From Phalacrocorax aristotelis (taxonomy: Eukaryota; Chordata; Aves; Suliformes; Phalacrocoracidae), in NCBI RefSeq assembly GCF_949628215.1, contig NC_134279.1, positions 81,027,330 through 81,091,329 on the forward strand: a DNA stretch of 64,000 bases, in the 5' to 3' direction. The stretch's first letter is position 1. The number at the start of each line of letters is the position of its first letter. Position numbers and translations under genes: made by a program. The notes under the pieces are model-generated. The model had not been told where the DNA came from and ran no database searches. It was given only the letters and a program-made list of their open reading frames with translations. Shown in pieces: positions 38,390 through 51,019 of the stretch.

Positions 38390-41300
38390 TACGACACATG
38401 CATCCACACGGTGATGCCAAAGTCACCCTTTTTACCTCCCCGTCTCCCCCTCCTCTGTCTCCCACATAAACCAGCTCCCTGTGCCTTGGCCAGGTGCTGA
38501 CCTCACCCACTGCTCTGGCAGCATCATGGATACGTCCCTCCTATAATGACCCTGGCCCACAGGGCCTCCAGCCTGGGACCTCCTCCCTGGCCCTGTACCA
38601 CTCACTAAGCAGCTCCTTGTCCCTGGAGCATCTCCCAACACACTTTCTCCTGCTGGGAAAGAGAAAACAAACATCTTTTCTATCCTCCCCAACACTACAC
38701 CGCCTCCTCACAGTTGTAGGTCCAAGTAGTAGGTTCAAGTCAAGAACACTTTGAAGATGGGGCTGAAGTAAGGGGGGGGAGGTGGCAAGACCACCACCAA
38801 ATGGCAAACATTTCCCAAAGACAGGGATCTCACATTTGTATCTAACACAGTTCTTCATTCCAGGTAGTCCAGGCGAATTTATCAGGATGAATGGAGTTCG
38901 TAGCTGGCACCCAAATCCACCCCTCCTTGGAGAGCCAGCCCCAGGACATGCAGCCCACAGCGGAGTTCTGTGTTGGCTGCAGATGTCAGTCTGGATGTGA
39001 GGACTTGTATGTGGAGCAGCCCGCAGCAAAGCCTGGGTCGGGGTCTCTCTCCAGAGTCTGTGCAGCTGATGATGCTGGGGTAAACATGCTGCAAAACTCA
39101 GCAGGGCAGCGCTGTTGTCTTCACCCTTAGCAGGTAGTGCAACAGCCCCGTTTGCCCTATTGACACGGATTAGAGCAAAGCATCAGTCTCCGAGCAAAGC
39201 ATCACTGGCCAAGTAGATATTCAAATACAGGTTCCAAAGCTTAGTGGCAGTGTTGTGAATGCTGAGCTGTTTGCAGGCAAGAAAAGCTGCCCCTGACCTT
39301 CGCTGCTAGTGGAGCAAGGGGAAATGGGCGCATCCATGGAGGTCCTCCCAACCCCACACACCCTGGACGAGAGCCGCACACCCTGCATGGTCCTTGCAGC
39401 TCCGGAGACATCTCCGCCCCACCAGCACTGCTGTGCTTCTGGATATAGCCACTAGAGGATGGCAATGTCCTAGGCCACCCACCCACGTGCTGGAAATCAC
39501 TGAGATCCAGCTTCGGAAACCGGCTGCACGGGGGATCCCATCGGCACCGAGGCCGCCAAAAACACCCATCCTGTGTCACTCAAGTGCAAATCACAACCTG
39601 AAAATCCCCAGCCCTCGTCTCTGCTTCACACCCCAAGCAGTGGCAGTCCCTTTGGGGAGCGGTAATTGAGATTTTACAGGGCATCAGCTCACACGTGCTC
39701 CCTGGTACCCTCGGGATACGGGTGGGTGGGTGTTTTGCTGAGTTACCTGGTGGATTTCCAGATGTTATTGTGCCCCTCCCCACAATTTTTGTCACCACAG
39801 GACGGTCAGAGCCCCATCATCAGAGTGTCCCTGCACATTCACGGTTTTCTTGCATCCACCATCAGATGGTTTGACCAGAGCAATGTCCCTCCGGGCTCTC
39901 TGTGAGGCCACGATTTCCAGCAGAAAGCAGGGAGCCCCACAAGCCAAGGAGATGGAGGCAGGCACCTCGAGCCCAGCATCCCCCCAGCAGGCTTTGCAGG
40001 GGACTTTCAAGGCAAATAAAGGTCTGGGAATGACAAATGCTGAAGTAAAAGCCTGACTGGGCCAAAAAATGTCCTGTCTGAGGCACAGCTCAAAAAGCTA
40101 TTCCTCCTCATGAGCAAGCATAAAAAAAAACAAGCTGAGCTGCAGAATGAGATGATCTGTATCACCTTTGAATAAGGACTGTCTGGGGAGTAAAACATCA
40201 TCAGTTGTTTCCAAATAAGACCGCGGGTATGAGTGTGACCAAACCTGGGGTGGTGTGTGCCTTATTGATGGGTGTGCATCTCCCTGCTACGGCCATGGAG
40301 AGGGTGATCCCGGACGGTTCACTGGGAAGTGAGCTCTCCTCTCCCCTGGAGCTGAATTCTGCCCAGTGTCGCAAGTGTTTTGGTCTGAGGAGAGTAGAAA
40401 ATGTTCAGCTCCTGGTGGGTTTGAGCAAAGCAACCAGGATAGCCCTCCTAAGACATTGGGAAGAATTCATTATCTCAATATGCAAATAGATCTCAGTATG
40501 CAAATAGATGAAAATTGCTCAGCCTGCCTTGAAGTGAATATTGGCAGCGATGATGACCTCTCCCCGCAGCTGCGGGACAGCTGTGGCTGCCCCTTCCCTC
40601 CCACCGAGAAGACAGACCCAGCTGCACCAAGCATGTCCTGGTCAGCCTGGTGGATCTGCTGGGCTGGCCCCAGTACAACAAGATCTCTCTTGGACTGCGG
40701 ATCCCAAACTGGGGCATGATCTCCAGATGTGGTCCTGTGGTGGTCCCAGATCCTGCTCTGCAGGAATCAAGCCTGTCCCAGGATGTGGCATTTGCCTTTG
40801 CTGAACTCCAGGAGGGTCCTGTTGGCCCCATTCTGCTGAATGCGGCATCACCCATGAAATGCAAAGACCCACCATTGGCCCTAGGAATCACCGAGACAAA
40901 CCTCAGGAGGCTAGGGAGAGAAAAATAAAAGAAATAAAACTCCTCAAGTCACCCACGGTACCCCACACATGTTGAGGACACGTCGCTTCGGCCGTCTGCA
41001 CCAGCCGTTGGGTGCTTTCAGGGGCTGGAGGCACATGGTGATACCTTGCCATTCCCAGCCCGTATCCCAGCCCCAGGGAGCGTTGGGATCCGCCAACAGC
41101 ATCTGCCCACAGCAGCCCCAAAATACTTTCCCGCTGCTAATTAAAGCCTCTGATGTCAGTGTTTTGATGGCAAGTGGTTGCATAACGCCTGGGGTGTCCA
41201 GGGCTCCACGCCGCATCAAGGGCAGGGATGGAAATAGATCTCTCAAATCCCAGCTCCCCTCCTCACGGCTATGCCGGTGGCCTCCAGCCTGGCATGGGCA

Positions 41301-42431
41301 CAGGAGGGATATAGGGAGCTACTGGCCCCGGGAAAGAGGTATTCTTCTTCCAAAAAAAAGGGGTAGGGGGCAGCAGAAACAGTATGAATCAGCACTGCTG
41401 ATCTCCCACCCTGTGGTGCCATTGAGGACCGCAGCTCGACATCCCCTGCCACCCTCATATGGACCATCTAACCAAGAAGCCAGACCCAGTGAAGATTTTC
41501 AGGTCTTGGCTCAGATTTGTCCACCCAGAGTCATAAAAAGATACAGCAAGACCTGAGGTTCATCCAGCAAATTCCTTCCAGCGAGGAGTAGGTTTTCACA
41601 AGGGGCCGGTCTGAAGTTTCAGAGCTGAAGCCAAGTCCAGCTGAGTCAAAGGTCCCTACCAGCTTTCCAGCTGGATGTGTTGCACCCCAGTTTTATGGGA
41701 AAGGCATCCAGCCAAGAGGCGTACAAAGCACTGCCCAGGTCAAGTCCTCACCCATGCACAAAACAGGGCATCGGCTACGTGAATGGAGGCAGGTGCCTCC
41801 TCCGCAGGACCGGTCTTCTCCATATATCACAAATAAGCTGGAAGATGATCAGCTTAAAAATTCCTGCTGCCCCACAGCAAAGCCCTTGGCTGGAAGGGCA
41901 CTACAAGCTCTCCTGACTCTCCCTGGGGCTGGTGGGACAGCTGGTGAAGAGCACCTTCTGGAGTCCCTCAAGGAGGGTGGCTCTGCTGCAGCACCCAGGC
42001 TCAAGATGGACTTTGGCCGAGTGCCAAGAGAGGTTCCCAACGTGACTGCTCAACGTCAGTCTCAAAAGTCCGAGGACACGTCCTGAGTTTTCTGGGTCAG
42101 CCCAGCAAGACATGCCTCTCCCAAGGCCTCGGGACAACTTTGTGTTGAGCTGCAGGTCTCGCAGCCCTGCTCTGCAGAGGTAATGTTGCTCTCCAGTTCA
42201 AGCCAAAGCTCTCACCTTGAATTCTCCAATTTTTGAGGAGCTGCAATATGTTTTCCAGGGCCTCCTGCTCTCTCCTTTCCATGTGACGGTGTCCCACACA
42301 TTTCCCGTGGGACCTCCTGATCTTTTCTCCCTCTATTCCCAAAGACAACGTGAAAGACCCTCACTCAGTGCCCTGAGAAGGACATTACGAAGCTGGATGT
42401 CCCTGGGGAGAACAGGTCAACCCAGTGGGCC
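38390..42431. other. Single-copy DNA, nothing recognised beyond the octamer pair
   Basis: No gene is recognised. Frames up to about 195 codons (40969-41556 plus) show no domain. The paired octamer motifs at 40.48-40.51 kb are listed separately. Confidence 0.45.
40473..40508 (+). promoter_or_regulatory. Tandem 18-bp duplication carrying two octamer motifs
   Basis: An 18-base unit (TCTCARTATGCAAATAGA) is repeated head to tail with one mismatch. Each unit contains a perfect ATGCAAAT octamer (40480-40487 and 40498-40505), the classic binding site of POU-domain factors such as Oct-1. The duplication is seen directly. Binding and any enhancer role are inference, and no promoter is visible nearby. 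Confidence 0.4.
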
Positions 42432-42467
42432 GTGCCTCAGTTTCCCCATCTATCAAAAGAGGATGAG
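42432..42467 (+). repeat. Possible MIR-type SINE relic
   Basis: GTGCCTCAGTTTCCCCATCT followed by ATCAAAAGAGGATGAG resembles the best-conserved 3' block of MIR on the plus strand. Of the MIR-like stretches in this window it is the longest clean match (about 35 bases). Confidence 0.4.
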
Positions 42468-43734
42468 TTCATTTCCAGGATGCCATGAGACTTGGAAATA
42501 AACACCACTGGGGCAGGACCAAGCATCACTCAGGTGACACCTTATCTGGGCTGCTCCCAGCACCACCCAGGAAGAGGAGATCCGGTGAAGCCTTGCCTGC
42601 CCAATTAGCCTGGTGACAGGCAGGAATGTCACAGGGGTGGATGTGTGGCACGGTGGGTTCCCCTACGCCCAGGAATTACTCCAACCGCTGAGCCCCAGTT
42701 CTTCCAGTCTCCCCATTTATCCAGAGGGTAAATGCAGGGATGGTTTATGGCAGAGTCCCAGTGCCACACCTGCCCTGCAAGACCTGCCACCCACACATCG
42801 GGGTGGGAGGAGAGGTGAAGCCCTTTCCTGCCGTCATGAGTTCCGTTTTGTGAAGGTGCTTCTGGGCTGGGATTTCCCCTGCTGGAGAGGTGTTTGCAGG
42901 AGGATTTCAGAGCAGAGCTGAGAAAAACACCTTAAGCACACACCCCCATCACCCTTGCTATGAAGCCCAAGAGCAAGGAAATCCCCTTTAAGGGCTTTCA
43001 TCCACATTTCACACCTGGGGAAACCGAGGCACAGGGATGCAGCTTGGCCAGAGGGCTCCTGGATTGCATTTCTCTGTGAGCGCTGGAGGATTTGGGGGTG
43101 CAGTCAAGCTCCTGCGTTTTCACTCCCTTTCTTGGCCCAGCGAGGGATGTCGACCTCCCCACCTACTCCCTCCTTGCTCAGCCGCCTCAATTACGGCTTC
43201 AGCAGAGGATCCCACCTCTCCCTCCTCACCCACCGCCGTTTCTACCTGGGTCATTGCACGCTGATTTACTGCTGTGTGAGCAGCTTTAATCCCTGGTGAG
43301 GAGCTAACCTTCTCCCGTTACGGGGCCGAGATGGCTCAGGGGAGGTTGCTTGGAATCGTTTCCGACAGCAAGGGGTTATGAGGCGTCTGGGTTTCTCTCC
43401 CTGGGCTCACGTTGCAAACCCAGCTCTGCCACTTCCCACCAGCTCAATCACAGACATTTCTGAGTCCCTGCGTGACACAGATGCCAACCTCCCAAAACAC
43501 CATCCGCTCCCCTCCATGGCGGGCCAGGGCCAGGGAAGCTGTGCAGGAGTGTCATCGCTGCTGGCACAGGAAGGCCCTTGTCACCCTGCTTCGGTGCGAT
43601 GACAGCACTGGGAGCTGCAAACTCCCATCGGGGTGTAAAGGCAGACCCCGAAGTCCATCTCAGCCGGCCGGGGTGACCATGTCATCAGGCTGCTGCCAGC
43701 GTGGCACCATGTTTGAGGGTGTTTTTGTGTCTAG
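42468..43734. other. Single-copy DNA, nothing recognised beyond a MIR-like stretch
   Basis: No gene is recognised. CpG content is slightly raised at 43300-43700. A MIR-like stretch at 43004 is listed separately. Confidence 0.4.
43004..43049 (-). repeat. Possible MIR-type SINE relic
   Basis: CATTTCACACCTGGGGAAAC and CGAGGCACAGGGATGCAGCT together follow the order of the minus strand of a MIR 3' region (ATTT..CA..TGRGGAAACTGAGGCACAG..). The match is partial and made by eye. Confidence 0.4.
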
Positions 43735-43834
43735 GTCCAACGAGGAAGTTCAGCAAGAGAAAAACTGGTTAGAAATGACCCATGGGCAGGATTTGCTGGC
43801 CCAGCAAGTCCTCGGTTCCCTCCTTGCATGCCAG
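43735..43834 (+). other. Candidate internal exon, 100 bp
   Basis: A pyrimidine-rich acceptor (GTGTTTTTGTGTCTAG ending at 43734) and a strong donor (CCAG/GTAAGG at 43834/43835) bound a 100-bp segment that is open in one plus frame (part of 43412-44032). It would encode a polar, Glu/Gln-rich piece beginning SNEEVQQEKNWLEM. I recognise no family. Neighbouring exons were not identified, and exon-like signal pairs occur by chance, so this is only a pointer to a possible transcript. Confidence 0.22.
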
Positions 43835-46800
43835 GTAAGGGAGCAGCCAGAGCTGGAAGGTGCTCAGGGCAGGGGCAGCATCTTCCTACAAACAGAAGCA
43901 AAATTTCCCATGAACAGAAGGCAAAGAGTTCTGCGAAAGGCAAACACCCACAGCCCCAAAAAAACCCTTCGGAGGGGCAAGTGTTGGAAGAAAGACCAGA
44001 GAAGAGCCGTTTCGGGTGGCCTCTGCTGCTGATGCATTCAACATTTCCTCGCCCCACTCTCCCAGCTCGCTGGGAAGGCTTTGCCAGCTCCCTGTGTTCC
44101 CGGTGCACGATGCTATCGGGAGTCCTGGCTCTGCCTGTACTTGCAGGAGGTAAATCTGCATTCGGTGCAAAGGGTGGGGACTTTCCTCGCTCCCGACTTA
44201 AAGGCAACTTCAGAGGAGCAGCACCTGCCCCTCATCAGCAAAAGCTGGCGTTTGATGACCACTTTGCCAGTTTTTTTTCAGATGTGAAAGAGGCAGGTTA
44301 ATTGGCCTCCCTGGCTTGAGGTCAGTGGTAGCCAGGAGAACGGGGCTGGAGATGTCATTTCTTGCAGAGGCTCCAGGGGATTTATTTTCCTCTTTTTTTT
44401 TTTCCTTTTTTTTCTTTTTTTTTTTATTTAATTCAGGATAGAAATGTTGGTTTGCCCTGCACGCACATGTGCTACCTAAAGCTTGCTCTTTATGTGGGGC
44501 AGGAGGGTCATCAAAAGAGTGTGTTGGGTCCCAAATTCAGCATCCTTAGCTCCAAAAGCTTTAAGCCGTCAGAAGAGCTCTGGTCGTCCCATGTGCTGGA
44601 TGTTGCAGTGGTGGCCCCCCCAACCCTGAGACCCTTGACGTTGTCCATCTCGCGAGTTCCCCTCCGATTCCTTCCAAATGCTGCCGTTTCTTGCACGTGG
44701 CAGCATCCCCGTCTCCTACTGACCCGCCATGGCGCAAGGGACATCCCGCGCCCCTGCCCGCCTGCGTCCTGGCTGATTTCCAGCACCACAAGCCAGGTAC
44801 CACCCCACCACCTCCCTGCACAAGCGCATCTCCTCCGGTTTTTCACCTGCTGGGAAATTGTCCCCCTTGTAAAAGCTGTCCCCGGTGTTACCCAGGAGCC
44901 CTCTCCCTGCAAGGACTCCTTGATGCTCCTGCAAGGTTTTCCCCAGCCTAATTTTAAAGCAAACCTAGCTGATCAAGTGTGGTCCCAAACTGAAGCATCG
45001 CCGCAAGGATCTGAGGAAAGGACGTTATTTAATGAAGATGCTCTGGGCTCTCTTCTCCTCTCCTGCTTTGATTGATTGCAGGATCCCTATTTCCACCAAA
45101 AAAATAAATTTCTAACAAGCAAATGGCCCTCAAAACCCCCGGGGTGGTGATGAGCTTTGGTCCATCGCTCTACCTTACAGCTAAATGGATGTGTTAACGG
45201 GAAGCGGCCACTGCCGGTAAGGTGGGAATTGTCTTCTCTTTCCAACACAGCTGCTCGGAGGGCTGTAAAATCCCTGAAACTGCCAGGTCTCGAGGGACCG
45301 CCAGCGAGACGGAGCAGGCAGCAGATCACAGGAGTTGCAAACTCCAGCTTTCGCGTAGACTCGCGACCGAGTGCACCCCAAAAATCTGCCCGGAATAGAT
45401 CCCATCTGCAAACCCCAAATGCTCCTGGATGGGAGGCACCTATTGCAAAATCCCAACCGAAGCCCTGGCAGAGCTTCGGAGTAAGACTCTGTGTGTGAGG
45501 GGGGTGAACGGGACTGTCTGGGTCTGCGAAGGGCAGTTTGGACCCGTTCCTGGTTTGGAGCATTCCTGTCTCTTTATGGCTGATGTTCTCCAGATGTTTT
45601 GTGTTGCAGCTTCATGTGGAAACCCACTGGCCCAAGGCTGAATCCTGCTCGGTCCTCCACGTTACACCCGGCAGAGAGGAGGAGGAGGGTAATTACATCC
45701 CTGCATGCACAGCATTTATTATATTTAAAGCATATTTAAAGCAGCCCTGGGGCTGAACCACGGCTGCACGAAGCCTACTCCAGTGTGCTCGCTCTTACTT
45801 TTGAACTCTTTTTCCCAAGGAAGCACTGCGCGTGTGATCAGCCCGTCTCCACGAGTCCATCAAGTGCCATCAGACAGAAAGATACGGATACAACCTCTGG
45901 CTCAGGAAGTCCCAAAGCAGCAAATTGCCGGAAACTGAGAGAATATAACGTGGAAAGCATTAGCCTGGCTTGGCCCTTGCCTCGCATTCCTCCGGAGCAG
46001 CTCCCCTTGGTCCCGGCCAGCGGGCGGATGCTAGCAGAGGCAGGCTGTGGCTCTGAGCCAGGAGGAGCCCTCGTCCCACCTTGCGTGCATGTCCCTTGCC
46101 CGTTTTGTCCCATTTCAGTGGATTTTGTTGAACGAGAGGAAGTTGAAACCAAGGATCCAGATGGTTTCACTCTCTGTCTGTGCCTTCCATGGGTGGGATG
46201 AGGTGCTCGGTGCACTCCTCAGGGGTCCGGGGGAGCTTGGTTCCTCCTCTTCAGCTCTCAGCTCCAGTTTGGTCCCTGCAGGTGACGAGCATGGCAGTTC
46301 TCAGCATGGTCCCTGTTGGCAAACGCCCCATCCCCGACAGGGACTCGGTGGTTCCCTGGCTGTGAGACAAGGCTGCGGTGGCCCTGGCAGCATCAATGCA
46401 GCAGGGCATCCCATTTTCAGTGCATTAGTCACCACGCAGCCCACGCACACATTATCTCTAACAAACTGGTTCGACCTCCGTTCAGGGAACCTTCTCATTT
46501 ACTATTTATAGATTTTTTTTTTCTTTCTTTCCAAAGGCATCCTTCCCTCCACATCCTTCCCAATCCCCATCCCGCTATGGTTGATACATCACCAAGGGCA
46601 AGGAGCTGCCCTGGACACCCAGCCCTGGAGAGGTGGGATCCTGGAGGCTTTGTGGGCTTCGCTTTGCCCTTCCGTCCTCGCACCGGTGCCGGATCCTGCA
46701 CAGGACAAGGGCACTCGGACTCGATGAGGGCAGAGCCCTCAGTCTCAGCCAGAGCCCTCGGTGTCAACGGGCTGAGGGGGGGTCCGGCTGCCTGATGGGA

Positions 46801-48421
46801 ATTCCCGAGTGCTTCCTCGCATCTCAGGAAAACGCCTGCATCCACCAGCAAACGGTCCCCGCTCCCGATGGAGGCACTTGAAAAGTTTTCGTGACCTCAG
46901 TGGTAGGAAAACAACCGTGGCAATTGGCTCTCCATCCTGAGTGGGCTGAGCCCAGCTCCGGACCATGCCGGACATCCCAAACTGCCAGGGCACTGCAGGA
47001 AGGATCAGTCCCTGCCTGTAGCTCCGAGCCCTACAGCTGCGCCTCCCCCAGCTAAAGCTTTCAGCATTGCCCAGTGATGTCCATGTTGTTTATTTTTCCC
47101 TGGCACGTTTTTGGCATGGTCTGGAACAGAGCAAGAGGATGAGGATGATGGGGCTGCATCATGCTATATCCAAGCACATGTAAATGGGCACCAACCCCAT
47201 TTTCTTCCCAGCATGGAAGTGAGCTGTGATTACCTGAATTCCCCTTTCCTATTTGGGCTGGCAGGATCCTGCTCCGCAGCCGAGTCCCACGGCACATCGA
47301 AGGAGAGGAAGAGCTGCGGGGTTCGGGTTGCCACCCAGGAGCAATACCTGTTCCGCTCGTTAAGCTGGACGTGATGCTCAGAGCCCTGGGTGGGTGCAAG
47401 GATGGAGGAGGAGGGTCACGAGGTGGAGGGTCACGAGGATGTGGGCCACCCTTGGGCAAGCCCTGCAAAAGCAGCGTTGTTCCTTGACTCACAAAGTCGT
47501 TCATGAGTCAAAGCTCCTGGGTAATCACGCCCTACTACACGGAAGAGAAAGAGTCTGCCCTGCTCCACCCCGCTCCACATTGGTCTGGCAAGGGGCAAAA
47601 TCAAAGTCCTGCTGATGCAGTGAAAGGGGTGGAGGAAAGGTCTGAGAAAGCAACCCTGCACCCCAAGCATGGAGCAATGCCTGGGCTACCGGCTGAACAA
47701 CACTGTCGCAGCAGGGACGGAGGGAGGGAGGATCCCCACATCCCGCTTCTGAAGCAGGGACTGGATGGGCACACTGCACATGTCTGACGTTCACCAACGA
47801 GTCTCCTTTGCTGGCCATGCTCCCTCTTGGATCGGCCAGCAAGGCCACCGTGTAGACCTGAGGGAAGGGAAGGAGAGGGGAGGTTTGGGAGACCAAATGG
47901 TCGTGGTGGATGAAGGGAATGAGGGGCAGAGCAATGGGGAATGTTTCCAGTGAAAGAGCTGGAGGACACTTGGACTGTAGAGGTGTCCAGGACCTACACA
48001 GTGATATGCCATGGGTGCTGGGACCAGGGAAGGGGGTGGTCTGCAGGAGCCCACCTCTTCCTCTGCCCACCAGGTCTTCCATCCATAGCACCTCTACAAT
48101 TGACTTGGCCAGGCCAGCGTGGCCAAAGGTCCCCTTGACCAGCTGAGGCAAGGTACGGGGATAGACGGAGCTGGTAGGCTATGTCCCTTCCACTGCTGAC
48201 ACATGCTAAGATGACCAAAGCCCATTTCTGCTGGCAGAGTTAACCCCACACCACATCTTCTGTGACTGGCAGATGGACTGAGGGATGAGATTTTGGTGGC
48301 ACAGACCTCACTCAGTAACACGGCTCAGGAAAAAGCCTGAGGGAAGGAGCCAGAGGGTCAGTCCCCATGATGAGAAGGGAAGGCTGAACAGAAGTCCTGC
48401 TGTGAGACCCACTAACACCTT
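43835..48421. other. Single-copy DNA, nothing recognised
   Basis: No gene is recognised. The 237-codon plus frame at 44362-45075 begins in a poly-T tract that it reads as Phe, and has no domain. The 208-codon minus frame at 47525-48151 overlaps other frames. Scattered strong acceptor-like words (for example TTTTTTTTCAG ending at 44280) have no matching exon evidence. Confidence 0.45.
44390..44429 (+). repeat. Poly-T-rich tract
   Basis: T-rich run of about 40 bases with a few C interruptions. On the minus strand it is poly-A-like, but the minus-strand sequence leading into it (from higher coordinates) shows no processed-pseudogene or retroelement body that I can recognise. Confidence 0.85.
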
Positions 48422-48709
48422 CTTCTCCCAAGTAACAAGTGATAGGACAAGAGGAAATGGCCTCCAGCTGTGCCAGGGGAGGTTTAGGTTGGAGATGAGG
48501 GAAAATGCCTTCCCTGCCAGAGCGGTCAGGCCCTGGCACAGGCTGCCCAGAGAGGTGGGGGAGTCACCGTCCCAGGGGGGGTTCAAACACCGTGCAGACG
48601 TGGCACTTGGGGACATGGTTTAGGAGACATGGTAGCATTGGGTTAATAGTTAGACTTGATGATCCTAGAGGTCTTTTCCAGCCTTAATGATTCTATGATT
48701 CTATGATTT
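48422..48709 (+). mobile_element. CR1 LINE 3' fragment
   Basis: About 290 bp of the CR1 3' end: GTGATAGGACAAGAGGAAAT, then GGTTTAGGTTGGAGATGAGG (48480-48499), the stretch around the stop, and a clean tail of repeated ATTCTATG at about 48689-48704. It belongs to the same subfamily as the 32.3-32.8 kb copy, with which it aligns well over its whole length but with many differences and short gaps. It is 5'-truncated. Confidence 0.94.
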
Positions 48710-51019
48710 CATCAAGGCCTCGGCTGAGGATCAGCCCTTGATGAATCCTGTGAAATCCCCGCTGCAGCCAGGGAGGGCTCCAGGGGGGCCACATGCCACC
48801 AGGCAGCGATACCGCTACAGACCTACACCTCCCACCGTCTGCTCCGTGTGGCAATCAGAGGGCATCGCTCCCTACAGCCACCTCATTAGTTTTCATCCAA
48901 ATAGGGAAAATTACACCCAAGCCATGCTGAGGCTGGTGTTCTCCTGTGTGCCAGACAAATTTGGAGTTTTCCACTCAAATGAGGGTGCTTGAGTGGTGAC
49001 AGGTTGGGTGTCAGCGTTTGCTTTCAGAGGGCCTGAGAGCATCAAAAGTGCAGGTACCTCACTGGGTTCCCCCAGCTCCCTTCTCCATGGGACAGCACTG
49101 GGTGCACCCAGCCCACGGCACGAAGCGTGGCTTCCCTTGGGCTGCACGGGTGGACGTAGGTCTAACCCACCGCAGGGAACCCAAAACTCTGCCACAACCT
49201 GCAAGCAGGGCTGCAGTGCCACCAGAAGAGAGCTGAGTCACATAGCCCAGTTGTGACCCACCCGAGGCTGCCCCGGAGGGCCAGGAGACCCTCACGAGCT
49301 GCAGGAATGGTGAGTCAGGGAGACTCCCACACCGATGCCGCCACTCCAGCCTCCACCCGCTTCCCAGGGGGACAGAGGTCCTATCCTGGGGCTTGTGACC
49401 CCATTTGTCTCGGGATGGCAATGCATCTGCCGCGATGCCGGTCTGGCACCACCCAAACTCAGGGCTGGGCTAGGAGGGGAGCTTTGCAGCCGTCTCAGCT
49501 CCTGTGCCATGAGAAGGGCTTCCCAAAGATGAGCTTCTGCTCTAACAAGTCTTTAACCCTGCTCTGTTTCCTCCCCAGAATCAGAACAACAACCTCGGGG
49601 TATCTCCACAGGCTGCATCATGTGTATTGTAAGAGGAGCAGGAGGTCCCTCGCGCAGGAGAAGGCAGCCTCTGCTCCGGCTGTTTTGTGCATTTTGCCAG
49701 CGGGGACTATGCTTGTGCAGCAGCAGCTTCACCATGGGATGGATGGAAGGAGGTGGCGGAGATCTGGCAGCCGGCCTGCGAGCCCTGCTGCGATTATCAC
49801 AAAGGAAAAACATTCCGGAGAGGAGCGAGAGGAGGAAGGAGACATTTTCCACCTTCCCAGCAAGACAGACCCACCCTCCCTTATCTCCCCACCTCGATGC
49901 CGTAAGGCCCGGACATGCAGCTGCGCTGGATCTCAGCTCCCTTCGCTCATCGGGTTGGAAAAACTGGATCTTCTCATACAGAGAGTGGGGTGTTATTAGC
50001 AGGAGCACACGGAGCAGGGAGAAAGTGAACGGTGTGCTTTCCTCTGCAGTCAGGGTGGTGAATCAGAGCTCGGAGGTGCATCCCCACTGCCCCAGAGAAG
50101 CCGGTTTTGGGTGTCCCCATCCCACAAGCCTCCTGCCGCCAGCCTGCGGGCAGGACGCCGCTCATCCGATCCTTCCCCTTCCACCAAGGGGACCTTCTCG
50201 GCCACGTCCCCACGGAGGCAGCAGCGCTTCCCAAAGGGGAAACTGAGGCAGGGAGGACGGTCCCTTCGCTATGACGGGCAGCATAGCCGGGGCGGAGGGC
50301 AGTGCCCGGGGGCCCTGTGCCGGCACTGGCCACCCAAATGGCCGCCCTGCCATCCTGGCTGCCCTGCCTTGGTGCAGGACGATGTCCAGGGCAGAAGGTC
50401 CCTGCCTGTGGGGCTGGTTTGGGTTTTTTTCCTCTCTTCCATGGAATTTCTCCCTCTGGTAAAATGCCACAGCCTGGTTTCCACCTGCACCCCAAACTCC
50501 TCCATGCCTGCCTTTGTCACGTCCTCGGGGCCAGTGCCATCTCCTCCCAGGTCCCAGCAGCTCGGGAAGGCTGGAGGAGGAGGTGGCACTTACAGAGCCA
50601 CGCACCGAGCATGCCAGTCCTCAGCTCCCTCCAGTCCCCACCGGTCAGGCAGACTGAGCCGAAGTCCTCCTCTCCCGTGGGCGGACCCCATCCCGCAGCC
50701 CTCAATCCTCGCAGGCCTCCCAGAGGAGCAGCCTGGGGGGACACCCTGCCCCTCGGACTGCCGTGATGGCCAGCGGGGCCGGGCCGCACCCGGGGGAAGC
50801 CCATGCTCAGGCACTGGCAGCATCCTCAGCCCAAACCCCGCCGGCAAATTGGGGCTGGACCGTGTTTCCCTCTCCAGCCCCTTGTGCGGAGGCTGGCGAG
50901 GCGTTAGGGCCAGCGTACCTCCCCACAGCTCTGCCCCGACTCCACCGACCCACGCAAGATCAACGTTTTATTAATAAATCGTTAATAAAGGGCCAAACTC
51001 TCCCTTCCTTGAATACAGA
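48710..51019. other. Single-copy DNA grading into the CpG-rich region
   Basis: No gene is recognised. The frames at 49253-49999 (248 codons) and 50111-50974 (287 codons), both plus strand, rise with GC content and show no domain. Isolated splice-like signals occur: a donor-like ATG/GTGAGT at about 49309 and an acceptor CTGTTTCCTCCCCAG ending at 49578. They do not assemble into a convincing exon. Confidence 0.4.

Noticed and set aside
44390..44800. Minus-strand processed pseudogene ending in poly-A
   Set aside because: The poly-T on the plus strand invites this, but the sequence that would be the retrocopy body shows no recognisable coding or repeat sequence.
44362..45075. 237-codon plus frame beginning with a Phe-rich stretch
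   Set aside because: The Phe run is a translated poly-T tract, and nothing downstream resembles a protein family.
49253..50974. Frames of 248 and 287 codons, plus strand
   Set aside because: They appear where GC content rises and stop codons become rare. No domain and no convincing exon structure.
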